Assembly (NCBI GenBank): GCA_036362985.1 | Contig: JAYGXS010000005.1 | Coordinates: forward strand, 54,946,803 to 55,010,802 | Length of the DNA: 64,000 nucleotides | From: Ligula intestinalis | Lineage: Eukaryota; Platyhelminthes; Cestoda; Diphyllobothriidea; Diphyllobothriidae | Direction: 5' to 3' | Shown here: one piece after another, positions 9,932-21,212 of the stretch | Layout of the letters: each line of letters opens with the position of its first letter | Position numbering within the stretch: the stretch's first letter is position 1 | Position numbers and translations under genes: made by a program | Notes under the pieces: generated by a model | Databases searched by the model: none | Seen by the model: the letters and a program-made list of their open reading frames with translations, nothing else | Told to the model about the DNA's origin: nothing

Positions 9932-10806
9932 GGGAAGGAGGGCCAAATGGCCATAGAAACGTAAAAGCGCCAAACCTGAAAATAGTCCAGCCATCGCGCA
10001 GTAGAATGCATCCCCGCTGAGAAGATAACACCAGCCGCGCTTTTAGTGTCCTCCCCCGCACAAACACGCAAGGCGTTTTTCGGACCTTAGGTGTGACAGA
10101 CTGACATCAGGCTCAGATGGATGAGTGATGAGTGAGAATGCTGTTCGATGCTGCGGGAAGTTGAATATCAATGAAAACCTAAGTCGCGCTCAAGTCACTG
10201 CATCAACCTGTTTGGAGCATAACTGGGGTATCAACAAAATAGATGGCCGAAGCTGTCGCGTGCAATACCGAGAGTTATTAGTTACTTACGAACCTGCCTG
10301 GGCGCTCGATTGACACAAAGCATTATCACGGGACTTTCAACGGTGCCAAAGATGTGCTTTACAAATAAACCTTATTATTATTATTATCAATCGTCTGTTG
10401 GCCTGCGTCATCCATATAGCGACAAAAATCAACCCAGCTTAACCAGCATGCTCTACCGATCACTTTATGGAGGACAAGGAGGCTTGTAAGCGCATATTTC
10501 GATTAGTTATGCTTATTGCAAATATAAGATGCATGTCTAACACTCAGATATTGTTACAGTATAGGTGCTACCTTGCTTATTCATTAGTACTTTACTACCG
10601 ACACAATTATAGGATATTGCGATGTTAGTTTAGTACAGAAGAGATTGATCTCATATTAGACCTGAGACGTCATCCAAACCTCAGGAGAAGGAGCTAACTA
10701 CTAGAAAATATTATAATAACCTACTAACAACAAGTGGCTAAATAATCCTCGATAAAGGTTGTGACTGCATACTAGGTCCCGATCTTATACATTCAGTAGT
10801 ACTAGG

Positions 10807-10899
10807 TGGACGCTGTCCACCGAACGCTACACCCAGTGACTACAAGAGATGACGCTCCTATGGCCCGGACAGACAAAACCCCTAGATGCCATGTCAGGT
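10807..10899 (+). repeat. Low-copy repeat, copy 2
   Basis: Second copy of the 9840-9931 unit; the stretch CCTAGATGCCATG is identical in both. The match ends where TCAGG is followed by unrelated sequence. Confidence 0.65.
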
Positions 10900-12460
10900 A
10901 ATCAGTACTCTCGGCACTTAGCTCAGTCGCCAAATCCTGTTTAGGCATTAGGCAGGCCGTCCCCACTGTTATTCCTATCTGGAGCCGACTCCCAACGTGT
11001 ATGATTATATGCTCTTTGGATCAAATATGGTAACAGTTTTCTATGGACTGAACGAACTATAATCTCTAGTATCTTCAGGATCACAATTAATGCGCTTTTA
11101 CTGCAGCAATGTACTGTCGTACTGTTGCCCTCTAGTGCCGAACTTGTAGAGCACATTTCTATGAAGATGGTTATCTCTAAAAATCTGAGCTAGATCTAGA
11201 TAACCTAGACAGGCTATGGTAGCCACTTGTTACGACCTAATAGCATACAGCAACTTAAGTAACTAGAGAGCATATTTCTCTCTTATTACAAAGAAGACCT
11301 CTCCTGTGTCCTCAAGAGAGAGTTGGACAACGCAAAATTTAGCCAAGACATGGCAAAGTTTGAGCTATTTCTTAGTAAATTTCGTCAGCCAATAAGATGA
11401 CAGCCTGGTGGATTGAGTTGAAAGTGCAGTACGCATGGAGAGTGCTGATTTTCTGGTTTCACCACTAAAATTAATGCAACCAGCTTCACTGAAATCGTGC
11501 TATTCCTGTTGCATTTGATTTATACTGTCCTACTGTACCTACCTGATACTGTAATTGAGTACTGCTGTCCTTTAGATTGATACTTTTAGCGTGCTCTCTC
11601 GTTACTGTACTCATCAATTCTATTTTAAGAGGTACTTGCACTATCCCACTATCAGTTAAATAGAAATAAAACTGCCGCTACCAGTACTATCGGTATAAAG
11701 AACTAGCAGTAGAAGCAAGAGTCCTAGCAGTAACCGTGCGGAGCTAGTTAAAAACCTTACCTGCTGTATGAGACAGAATCACTTCAGCTGATAAACTCAC
11801 ATTCCCACATTTTATACTGAATTGATATAAAATAGGATGAACGTCATATTTCTGAACCATCAGTGCTGATAAGGGAAGTTGCCAAACTTCCATGAATAGT
11901 GGACTGCTGGTGAATCCTGCTTCCAACTAGACGGACGGCGCTCCGCAACTTCTCATCTAAAACTATATATTGTGGATGTTGCAAAAGTCAGAAATTTGAG
12001 CGCGCATCGGTGGCAGATATTAAGCTGTCATCAAATACACATTCTTTAACCCTACTGTTACTAAAATTCCAACATTTTTACATGCATGTACAGGCTTAAG
12101 CTAGTATGATTACTAGAACCAGCACTTTAGCCTAGGCACAGCACTTCTTACAGAAGTATCCTGACAAAAGGCACATATCACTTTGTTACCACCTAAATGC
12201 ATTACAGATCCGCAGCTCTTGTTGCATAAACCTTTCCCAAACCTTGAGTTGACTAATACCCCCTAATCAATGCACACTTAACTAAAATGTCTCACATGTA
12301 TGCACAGGCCGCATGGTAGTCTACCACCTACGGGTCTCAGCAAGTATGGTTACTAGAATTAGCCCCCTAGAATAACACTCTCAAAAGTAGCACACTAGAG
12401 ATCAAGGGAACACGGCCCCAGACCAAACTCTTACCAGCGGAACTACTTTCCTTGAGATAA
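10900..12460. other. No gene recognised; scattered short repeats
   Basis: Segments around 12070-12125 and 12290-12375 share the theme ACATGYATGYACAGGC followed by AGTATGRTTACTAGAA, so they appear to be diverged direct copies. Nothing coding is recognised. Confidence 0.4.
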
Positions 12461-13079
12461 GAGTGCGGAAACCAAGTCAAGCAGAGCTTGCTCAGGCCCC
12501 TTATCGTGTACTTACCTGAAATAGTTAAGCCCAGACTCACATTCCTACTGAGAGCAAAGGCATTTAAGCCCTAGCGTCGGCTCAGCCCGCATCGCCGTTG
12601 ACAAATGGCGGCATCAGTGCTAGCGAAACTTTTTGTCGAGATTGAGGGGACATAAACCCCGTGCTGGCTCTAGTACTCCTGGCATAGGCACGTACCTATA
12701 GCAGCAGCTTCTTAGTCCGTACAGTTCGAGGGATCAAGTTGAAAGTGCGGAAACCAAGGCGTATGCATCTTTGCTCAGGACACCCAGCTCTATTATTATC
12801 CAAATGCTAATCACTTCTACCTCATACAGACAGGGGAGTGCATACTGGGTGCGTCTCCCTAAATAGAAGATACACAGGCAGTACTTATAGTATACTATCT
12901 ACTAGCCTCATTAATTATACTTTCTAGAATTAGCACTTATATCATATGCAAGCACCTATGGCAACAGAGTCTTATTCCGTACAGCTCGAGGGATCGAGCT
13001 GAGAGTGTGGAAGCCAAGGCAAGCACAGCTTTGCTAAGGTCCCCAAGCCTGTACTTCCCCGAAGCAGTTAAACCCAGGG
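12461..13079 (+). repeat. Three diverged direct repeats of about 90-125 bp
   Basis: Copies at 12461-12540, 12695-12790 and 12954-13079 share AGTGYGGAARCCAAG, a TTTGCTMAGG-like core and, in copies 1 and 3, a trailer of the form GTACTTMCCY-GAARYAGTTAARCCCAG. Copies 2 and 3 also share a leader around TCCGTACAGYTCGAGGGATC. Spacing is about 235-260 bp, so this looks like a decayed tandem array or the internal repeat of an unrecognised element. It ends at the Penelope pseudogene. Confidence 0.65.
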
Positions 13080-13094
13080 AACAAAAACGATGAG

Positions 13095-14101
13095 ACGGAG
13101 AGTCGCCTGGGACACGTGGAAATCCTACAGCCCCTGAAGTTCTCGCTCAGGACGTACTTTACGTTTGACGGAACGATCTACGAGCAGATGAAGGGGACAC
13201 CGATGGGTTCACCGATTTCGGGACTCATAGCCGAGGCGGTCTTGCAGCGGCTGGAGTCGCTGGTTTTCCAAAACCACTGACCGAAATTCTGGACGCAGTA
13301 TGTGGAGGACACCTTCGTCATAATCGAACGGGATCAGGTGCTCATGTTCAAGGAACGTCTCAACAGCGTCTTTCCGGACATCCAATTTATGATGGAGGAC
13401 GAAAAGAGCAACCAGCTGGCTTTTCTTGATGTCCTCGTTTGTCGAAAAGTTTGTGGTGTTCTAAAGAGTAAAGTATTCAGGAAAGCGACACACACGATGC
13501 AAGTACTGAATTACAAAAGCAACCACCTAATCAGCCACAAACGCAGTTGCGTAAAATACTCTATCGGCGTGTTGAGACGCACTGCAGCGAAGAAGAAGAC
13601 AAAGTTGCCGAGGTAGAATACCTCCGACGGGTGTTCAGAGAAAATGGCTACCCGCGCAACTTCGTCAACCAGTGCTTGCGCAAACGATCTGGCCAACAAA
13701 AGCGCACCAACCCCAAGATATGGCGTTCGATCCCGTATGTCAAAAACGTATCGGAAGCAGTCGGCCGCCTTCTCGCACCACTTGGAGTTGGAGTCGCACA
13801 CAGGCCGGAGGCAACCATAAGGCGTCAGATAATGAAGCCAAAAGACCCACTGCCCCGGCCAGAAACATCTGGGGTCGTCTACAGGATCTGGTGCAGTTTC
13901 GGTCAAAGCAACTGTGTCGGAGAAACTGGCAGACTTCTCAGGACGCGAATTGACGAACACGCGGCTGCAGTGTGGCGAAATGATGCCAATTCACAAGTTG
14001 CGGCTCATTCGATGAGACCCGGCCACACCTTCAAATTTGATGAGGCCGAAATTCTCGCAAGAGGTGACAATCGGGTGAGCCGAAAACTACTTGAGTCATG
14101 A
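13095..14101 (+). pseudogene. Penelope-like element: RT (3' part) and GIY-YIG endonuclease
   Basis: The first part (13095-13600) reads as the C-terminal half of a Penelope reverse transcriptase: GTPMGSPISG near 13190, a stop (TGA) near 13277, then QYVEDTF where the catalytic motif normally reads YVDD, then FLDVLV. After a frameshift near 13550 the second frame (13547-14101) carries a Penelope linker and a GIY-YIG endonuclease, seen as GVVYRI, CVGETGR and RIDEH. The 5' half of the RT is missing. Penelope elements copy themselves into chromosomes using the RT with this endonuclease; this copy is dead because of truncation, stop, frameshift and the altered catalytic triad. A 3' terminal module follows. 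Confidence 0.9.
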
Positions 14102-14387
14102 TTCACGGGCCCCCAATCCATCAACAAGTGAAACGATTTGCCCAATCCATATTAAATCCTGAGATTCAATTTGGCCAAAGCAAGCCGTCACTTGAGGAAC
14201 GGGCAGGCCACCGTCTCATCGTACGCCAACACCGGGGAGCCAGACGGCCGAGCAATCATCATGCCCGAGCTCACCACCCGTGACGAAAGTTCAACAGGTC
14301 AGAGCCCGCGTGCCGTCCAGCAAGCAGTCCACGCACAAGAAGGCAATTAGCGTTAATTGTCGCTGTATGCTTGCAGTAATGACTGTG

Positions 14388-14560
14388 TCCTATAAATACT
14401 GCAAACGTCTGCGTATACTTAACCTTTCTGCTACTCATGTCTCTGAAGACGAATCCGCGATGGATATCAAAACGTCAGGCAAATAAACATATTGTCCCAG
14501 CGATCGAGTCTTCTTCTTCGTCTTCTTCTCAATTGCTTCCTGGGACACGGATGTTCGTTT
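14388..14560 (+). repeat. Penelope 3' terminus: TATA-like box, hammerhead-like core, AATAAA, TTC tract
   Basis: In order: CTATAAATAC (14390-14399) as a possible core promoter; ACGTC (14405-14409), which could supply the cleavage-site strand of a short stem III; CTGAAGA (14443-14449), which fits the hammerhead box CTGANGA; a hairpin with ATCC/GGAT arms; AAAAC followed by GTC; AATAAA (14482-14487); CCAGCGATCG (14497-14506); a TTC tract; then CAATTGCTTCCTGGGACAC. The order is shared with 174-262, 20281-20470, 27822-27900 and 62173-62250. Stem I is not convincing by eye. Confidence 0.6.
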
Positions 14561-15740
14561 GTAATGGCAGAAGTGGTGTTCGCAGCCTGCAGTGTAAACT
14601 GCGATGGCTGGAGATGATGAAGACGAGGGGGCGGTAAAACGCTAACCTCTGTGCCTGCATCGATCAAGAAACGGAACCCTGTGGACGTGTCGGTCACGTA
14701 AAAACAGGCGACTGCGTTGCGAGTGGCCAGCACCAGTCGTCGCCATTAATGGCTGGCAGCGCCGTTTCCCGAACGTGAACGTCTAGCATAAGAACAAGGC
14801 GGGATGCATTTAATAGCATCTGGGCCGAATGTTTGGTAGTACCAGCAGACCTTGTTGTCTGCACGCTCTTTTGAGTTAGAACGATTGCGGCTTGCAGAGG
14901 GACGACCGGTTTGAAACCGGTTGAGTGTGGAACACATCGTGCTCACTTTAGAGCACAATAACCTGACAGTATCTTCAAGATTCTGCAGGTCGTCATCTCT
15001 GTTGTCTGTAAAGTCTCGAATCGGTTGAGAGGGTGAAGTAGACCGCGGGGATGAGGTATCAAGCGATTAAGTGGACTTTCGGATCGTGAGGCCGAAGCAT
15101 GGGAGATGGCATGCTGAGGTACTGAGGTCGAGGCTTGATTTACAGCGTACGTACTAATACCGGGGTAACATTGATGGATGCAGTCTGCGTGATCCGCGAG
15201 TTTGGTCAGCGGAACATCATCTTCAAGCAGGGCGAGTACCTGTTAAATTGGATGGGGTAATTTATCCATCCAAATGCGACTGAAAATAAAAGCATCTAAG
15301 GTGCGACCAGCAAGCAGGTGACGCATGTGGCGCATTAGAGCAGAGGGGGTTTGGTCGCCAAGCTTGACGTTGTTGAGGAGTTGGCGAAGCTTGCTGTCAG
15401 CAGATTGTGCCGTACGCTCGAGAATAGCCTTTTTAAAGCTACAGTAGGGCTTGACTTTTGGAATATGATCAAGGAGATCCTGAATGGCGAAAGCGATGTC
15501 GAACGGTTAGTACTGCACGACGTACGCGTAACGCGTACGCTCGCCAGTTATCCTACGTGAGGCAAAAACAGCCTCGATTTGTTTGCACCAGACCGTCGGG
15601 TCACGCACTTCGTACGGCGGAAGCTTAATGGATATGTGAAAAGCCTGACGGTCGTCCTGATCAGGTGGTTTACACGATTTGTTATAACCAGCATCATCTT
15701 CGTCGCAATCGTTAAATTGGTGGTGTTCGTCACCCATGTT
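14545..15740 (-). pseudogene. Ty3-like gag and protease remnant
   Basis: On the minus strand, 15737-15507 encodes a Gag-like N-terminus (KLPPYEVRDPTVWCKQIEAVF, a pattern common in Ty3 Gag of invertebrates), 14958-14746 a cysteine-rich piece (CWYY and then KCIPPC) in the position of the Gag zinc-finger region, and 14733-14560 an aspartic protease (FLIDAGTEVSVLP, in which the usual D-T-G triad reads D-A-G). The frames are interrupted between these. The RT and integrase that should follow are replaced by the Penelope terminus at 14560, so this is a truncated fossil of a different family from the LTR element at 48.7-53 kb. Confidence 0.75.
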
Positions 15741-15836
15741 GAAAAACGTATGAGCGGCAGAGTTTAAACGGAAAAAACAGGTGAATGGAATAAATAATGA
15801 GACGTGGATGACAATAGAAATGGGGTCACCAAATTT

Positions 15837-15875
15837 TTAGAGGCATTATTACTACGAATATACAAAACTTCTTGG
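15837..15875 (+). repeat. Short sequence shared with 7173-7212
   Basis: ACTACGAATATACAAAAC is identical to 7187-7204 region with matching flanks (GAGGC upstream, TCTTG downstream). Together with the module copy at 7095-7160 it suggests that the 14.56-15.84 kb Ty3 remnant lies within a longer repeat. Confidence 0.45.
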
Positions 15876-16680
15876 CAAATACAAAATGGAAAACTTTCTA
15901 AGGTGAGCTAACTGCTAGTATGTGATTTACTATAGTATGCTTATGGAACAATGGTCAAAACCGGTATATGAGGATGACGATGGAGATCACAAATGATACA
16001 ACTCCCTTAGATTGTCCACATCCTAGCCGGCAGTAGTCAATCCGTCGACTTGCCAAAGGATGACTCTGTGAAGATCGGGATCCAAGTTCGTTGGGCCGCA
16101 CGTGTGAAAATTGAGGAAAATCTCGCTTGCAAATTGTTGCTGGATTCTCCTGAGCCCGAGAATGATCACCAGAGAGGTGTCGTTGAAGGGCAAAATAAAG
16201 AGCGGCAGTTGAGGAGAGAATTGAGCTGTGGAGTGTGTTTAGCAAGACAGTTGGTGGCACGCGTCAAAACCTAAAGTGTGCTTGTGTGTTATATTTCGAG
16301 TTGAAACAAAATTAGTTATTGATAATTTTAAACAACGTACAAGTTGAGCCAAGAGCCCACAATTGACAGTTTATTGCTGTTTTTCTCAATTCAATATATT
16401 TAAATGTTGACCCGTTATGACTCCGATGTTACATACCTTGCCTTCGATACTACACCTTTCTGTGTTTGATGTGGTTGCTCACACAAAGCCGTAATTAAAA
16501 ACTCTGTGTTTATTTTTATCACAGCCTTAAGTGTGAACTGAAGGGGCCACATCGGACTTTAATGTAACTTTTACTATTTTAGAGGATCTGTGTCGGGTTA
16601 GGGTTAAGTCCCGGTTTTAAGTAAGGATAAGAGTTAGGTTCAACATTAGGATTACATATAGAATTGCAGCTGGCTCCTCA
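15870..16680. other. No gene recognised
   Basis: AT-rich with only short open frames; nothing recognised on either strand. Confidence 0.5.
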
Positions 16681-16689
16681 GAATGGGCG

Positions 16690-16990
16690 CTCTCGGTATT
16701 GGGCGTATTGAGAACTTGCTCACGAGATTTGTTCCAGAATCCACCCAAAGTTAAAGTTTAGGCGTGTGCGAACGAGAATATTGTCAGATACGTGGGCGTT
16801 ATCAGTTTCGGCCCCACGCATAGAACTGTTGTCGTAGACCTTATCACGAAACCTTGAACCAACTAGAGTGTAGTTGACCTAACTGGTAGTACGGCCGTCG
16901 TTTGAATATCAGATCAATAGATGTTTATGACGATGATGAAAGCATTTATTGGTAACATAAAGTCGGTTCTGTACAGCAACATCTTCTCAA
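16690..16990 (-). pseudogene. RTE-like endonuclease C-terminal fragment
   Basis: Minus-strand sequence resembling the end of an RTE-type endonuclease and following linker, with the motif of the form S-D-N-I-L-V-R-T-R-L. It matches 48470-48675 over more than 200 bp (for example AGGCGTGTGCGAACGAGAA is shared). Broken in frame; no reverse transcriptase adjoins it. Confidence 0.55.
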
Positions 16991-16999
16991 TATTATCTG

Positions 17000-18900
17000 A
17001 TTGAGAGCCAAGCCCAAAAAGACCAGCAAGCTGACTGTTTGCCGAGTCACCCAACGCAGTTCGGCCATTACAGCCCCCAACAAAATAAACTAATCACAGC
17101 AAGGAATTCGTTCAACTAGCTCCTGTAGCTGCGAGTAGGTCTCTGTAACTTGCTGTTCAGCAGCTAACGTTGTTAAATGCATAGAGACGACAGAGGTTTT
17201 CGTAAAAAGACCTTTATTCGAACGTTAGTCATCCGGTAATTGACTGATGCATAGGTTGCTTATTCCGATAAGTCAATAGCCACACCATGTCCATTAGATG
17301 AATCACGTGGGCCAGGGTGAGGATAGAATCAACTCCCGGGGTTTTATTTCTCGGGCGCCATAGTCGGAATTTGGAGTTCAAACAGGCAGTAAGCATCGAT
17401 GTGGCATTGATAAAGTCTGCGTTTCGTGAGTCTTTAGGTATCAGATTCAAGCATGCCAAACCCAAAGCCCGTCGCGAGTTAAGTAGTCCAGCTTGCATAG
17501 TATTCGTCCACCCCACTTGACAAAGGTTGGGGAACTCATCAGTTCCCACAGAGGCCATAACATGAATCGAACTACTGTGCGCAAACATTTTGCGTGAAAG
17601 ATATTGGGGATTTGTAATAGAGATGGGTCCCAAAAAGCCGCTGGAATTCTCTGTTAGATGTTGTCTCTTTTAGCAGCTTGGCTCAAGAAACAAACCATTT
17701 CTTCACAATTAGTGAATCAACCCTCGCCATCAAATTCACTTGTTCTTGTTCGTTGAATTTGTTGTGGACATTCTAAGAAATTCAGCATTCGCGGCCGGAC
17801 TATCATACCACACTAAAAAGCAGTGCAGTGACGTCCGCCAGTCCTGATTTAGCGCATTTTTTTGCACGTTAACCAGTTACGTATTTTGCCAGTTAGAGAC
17901 TTTTTGGGTATACTATTATGGTTCAGCCCGGACAGCCAGCTATTTGTTGCAAGCCATCGATAGTCCTTTATCGTCTTCGTCCGAACACATAAGAATACAC
18001 TAGCAGATAACCAGTTACAAGGTAGCATGTCGGACTTTGCTGGCACAGCCTGTATGAGTCGAACAGTTGTGTGGGTTAGCCGTCATCCTACTGACAGCCT
18101 TTTAGCAGCACAAGGCGTATGAAGTGGAAATTTGTTAGTGCAGTATTAAAATAGGTCCAGGGTGGGGTCGGTGCGGCTCTGCACAGAGCGTATACGCTCT
18201 GATATATCAATGTCGATGACCGTCGCCATCCATTCCATAACAATCTTCTTGATGATCTTCGTCTTTACCGGTAGTATCGCGTTGATCGATCGTGTAATGT
18301 TGGGGATGGTAGCGCTAAACACCTCACCGGCCTCCTTGCAGCTGCTCTAGAGCTGTCTCCTTATAGGCGGGCCCTCTTCATATGCTAAATTTGGTCGTAT
18401 TCTTGCTGTTGTATACTTTTACTTAACTCCTGATTTTCCATAATTAGTACAAATTCCCTACTCACATGGTACTTTTTCTATTATACTCTCATAAATACGC
18501 CTACTAGCATGTTTAACAGCTACATCCCGTTAACTCTACACATTAATACCATTTGAGCCATTTTCGTGCGCGTTCTCCCAACAGTTTCTATCTCTATAAT
18601 GCAACGAAGTAATTTAACATGCCGGACTAAATGACATAATTTTCTTAATACTATGCATCAACCCTAAGATGTTTCGCAATCAGTGCCTTCTAGGACGTCT
18701 TAGTATTTCTTGGCTGTGAAAAATGGTTGTCTGTTTCGGAAACTTATATCGCGAGTAAACACTGAATAAATTGTATATGCTTTGGAGGATTTAGGTGTTC
18801 ACTTTAAATGGTTCCACTCTTCGGACCTCTTTACCTGTTTATACTTAATGCACTAGTTTTTAGAATTTTCACTGCTTATATCGGGCGTGCGATCGTTCCT
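17000..18900. other. No gene recognised
   Basis: A 134-codon minus-strand frame at 17229-17633 has no recognisable domain and no repeat partner. The rest is AT-rich without coding character. Confidence 0.45.
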
Positions 18901-18984
18901 GACGTTGCACATATGTGCACTTTAATAATTGCAACTTTTCGTCTCTAAAAATGGACACTACCTCTACTACCAAGATCTATAGAG

Positions 18985-20280
18985 AAGAAGCCAGCAAACT
19001 GTATTTTTGTGATGCCTGCGGCGGACTTTTTGTACCAATGAATAGGGCACATGTATCCTTATATCTGCCTTTAAGAAGGGAGATAAAACAAAGTGTGGGA
19101 ACTACCGCGACATAAGCTTCGTCGATGTTGCTACGAAACTCTTCACGTTGCCGTTCTCAGACGATTCTAGTCTTTACGTGACTCTAGAACGAGGCTAAAC
19201 CAAACCGGATTTCGAGCTGGACGTGGATGCGTGGACCAGATATCGGCACTGAGGTGCATTCTGAAATTCTACCATAGCTAGCAGCAACCGAGGTCTATCT
19301 GTTTGGTTGACTACGCTCGATAACATCCATCGTGAGTCCCTGTGACGAATAATGGAACTCAATGGTGTACCGACCATAATCATTTTTACGAACGAAACCT
19401 ACTATCACCTCACCGCGTTCACCGAGTTCTGGTTCATAACAACTTCTTTCAGCCGCTTGATGTCTGGTCCGGTATTGGACAATGTTGCGTCCTGTCGCCC
19501 ATTTCATTCAACTACACCATTGAGTAGTTTCTCGAAAGAGCCCTACACGATTTTACTGTGTGGAGTTTGGACCTTGACTACGCTAACGATATCGCCTTGG
19601 TAGCATCAAGCTTTAATGTTCGTAGTTTCATGGATGAATTCAATTGCTTCTTTGGTCGTCCTGTCCATAAATGCTGGGAAGACCCAATTTTACTCCAGCT
19701 GCATCCCTGACCATATACAGGCACCCGTAGAGGTTAATAGCCGTCGACTTGGAGAAGTAGACAGCTTCAAATACCTTGGAGCAAGACTGCTGCCGAATGG
19801 ACAAAGAAAGGGCAACATTGTGTCCCTAATCGATACTACTCGCCCAATTTTTTCAATTGCTTGAAAGTGCTTATGGTTCCGACGTGACGTCTCTATCACC
19901 ACGAAAATTCGTGTTATCCGTGCATCCATCCGGTCAGTCCTCTACGGTTGTGAATGCTGAACTTCGCGTGTGAAAAATGAGCGAAAACTGTAGGTTTTTG
20001 ACCACTGCTCCCTGAAGACCATCCTTCGAGAGAGGTACACTAAGGTAGTTCGCAGTTGCTGCGATACTATCGCAAGGATATTCTAGGAAGCCGACTGCGG
20101 TGGTTTGGGCACGTTTTTCGGTCGTTCGCCTTACGAGCTTAGTTATACTGCCCTTGATCCAGCGTCGAGGCGTCAAAGAGGAGAGCAACTCAAGACCTGG
20201 CTTGAAACAGTTTGTCAAGACATGGAAGCGGTTCGTAGACCCTTATCTGCGCATGTCTCAGACTGTTCTACTATAAAGTA
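18985..20280 (+). pseudogene. RTE-like reverse transcriptase remnant
   Basis: Plus-strand pieces in shifting frames follow the order of an RTE-type RT: KKGDK-x-x-C-x-N-Y-R (about 19075), a Q-C-C-V-L-S-P-I-S-F-N block (about 19485), DYANDIAL (about 19577, where YADD is expected), a K-T-Q-F-Y and VDSFKYLG segment (about 19680-19790), and a C-terminal portion with L-Y-G-C-x-C-W, R-W-F-G-H-like and GEQLKTWLETV. Many stops and frameshifts show it is old. It ends at the 3' terminal module at 20281. Related C-terminal pieces lie at 24000-24275, 28690-29260 and 47480-48060. Confidence 0.75.
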
Positions 20281-20475
20281 TGACTAAGGATTCCCGAGGG
20301 AATCCGAAACGCCAGGACAATAAACCTCTTGTTCCAGTGATCGCTTCTTCTTCTTCTTCTTCTTCTTCTTCTTCTTCTTCTTCTTCTTCTNNNNNNNNNN
20401 CTTCTCCTTCTTCTTCTTCTTCTTCTTCTTCTTCTTCTTCTTCTTCTGATCTGCTTCCTGGAACTCGGATATTCT
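20281..20475 (+). repeat. 3' module with perfect 8-bp hairpin, AATAAA and TTC microsatellite with gap
   Basis: A perfect hairpin GGATTCCC (20288-20295) and GGGAATCC (20298-20305) is followed directly by GAAAC (20306-20310), AATAAA (20319-20324), CCAGTGATCG and about 100 bp of TTC repeats. The microsatellite contains ten Ns (20391-20400), an assembly gap, so its real length is unknown. After it comes CTGCTTCCTGGAACTCGGAT, related to 14533-14552. The hairpin plus GAAAC has the shape of hammerhead stem II; the box before it (CTAAG) is degraded. Confidence 0.7.
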
Positions 20476-20479
20476 CCTC

Positions 20480-21134
20480 TATTGGTTCTTAGACCTTCAG
20501 TATTTGGTTTCTGCCGCTAGAGAAGAGAAGGAGTGGAGCTTTCCAGATCCGCTACCGCAAATCGTCACGCGTAGAGACGATGATATCATCAATCTCGGTT
20601 TGATCAGACACCATCACAGCCGTATCATGTATAAGTAAGGCATGATGTTTAGTTTGACAGCAGGTTTAGGATCTTCCTCAAGTCTTCAAGATGGCAGCTG
20701 TATTAAATAGTTATATCTCAGGCTTTGGTTGGAATGTTTTTGACGTCTTCTACACTATAGGAATGTGCACAGTTTTATGCTTGCCTTAATTTCGAAGTAC
20801 TTGTATTGGTCCTAGATTGAGGTTTCCAGATGCCAACACAAATTACATTGAAATAATTGTATCTACTTTCAAAAATGGCAAAGTTTGAATATAACCCAGA
20901 TAACAAGTTCTTGCTCTACACCATCTTTTACGCAGGAAAAGTTCCTTCGGATTTTCCATGAACATGTAATTTTGTATATTGTGTACATTTTTCGAAACTT
21001 GCTCTGGCCCTCTTGGGGACCGAAAGACGTCTAGAAAATATGTTTTTTGAAAAACGCGTGTTTTTGCAGGTGCCAAACAATAGTTCGGTTATTTTCGCCT
21101 TCAGAACTCATCTTAACACTCTTGTCATTTTCAG
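20480..21134. other. Upstream region or 5' intron of the eIF2B delta gene
   Basis: No recognisable coding sequence. It ends in a good splice acceptor (cattttcag, ending 21134), so it is either intron of a gene with an upstream exon or the outron of a trans-spliced transcript. Confidence 0.4.
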
Positions 21135-21212
21135 GACCAAATGCAAGCAAAGGATGCTGCCGAGGTGACCACCTCAAAGGCCGAATTACGGCGTAAACGG
21201 CGAGAGCTTCAG
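21135..21212 (+). CDS. EIF2B4: EIF2B4 exon: N-terminal KAELRRKRR segment
   Basis: Acceptor ag at 21133-21134, donor gtaaac at 21213, phase 0 at the 3' end. The ATG lies only six bases after the acceptor. It encodes the basic segment that opens the conserved helical N-terminal region. The following intron is 41 bp. Confidence 0.85.

Noticed and set aside
9584..10071. Two minus-strand frames of 78-90 codons
   Set aside because: They overlap a dispersed repeat and show no recognised domain.
17229..17633. 134-codon minus-strand open frame
   Set aside because: No recognisable domain, no repeat partner and no flanking splice or element context; most likely chance.
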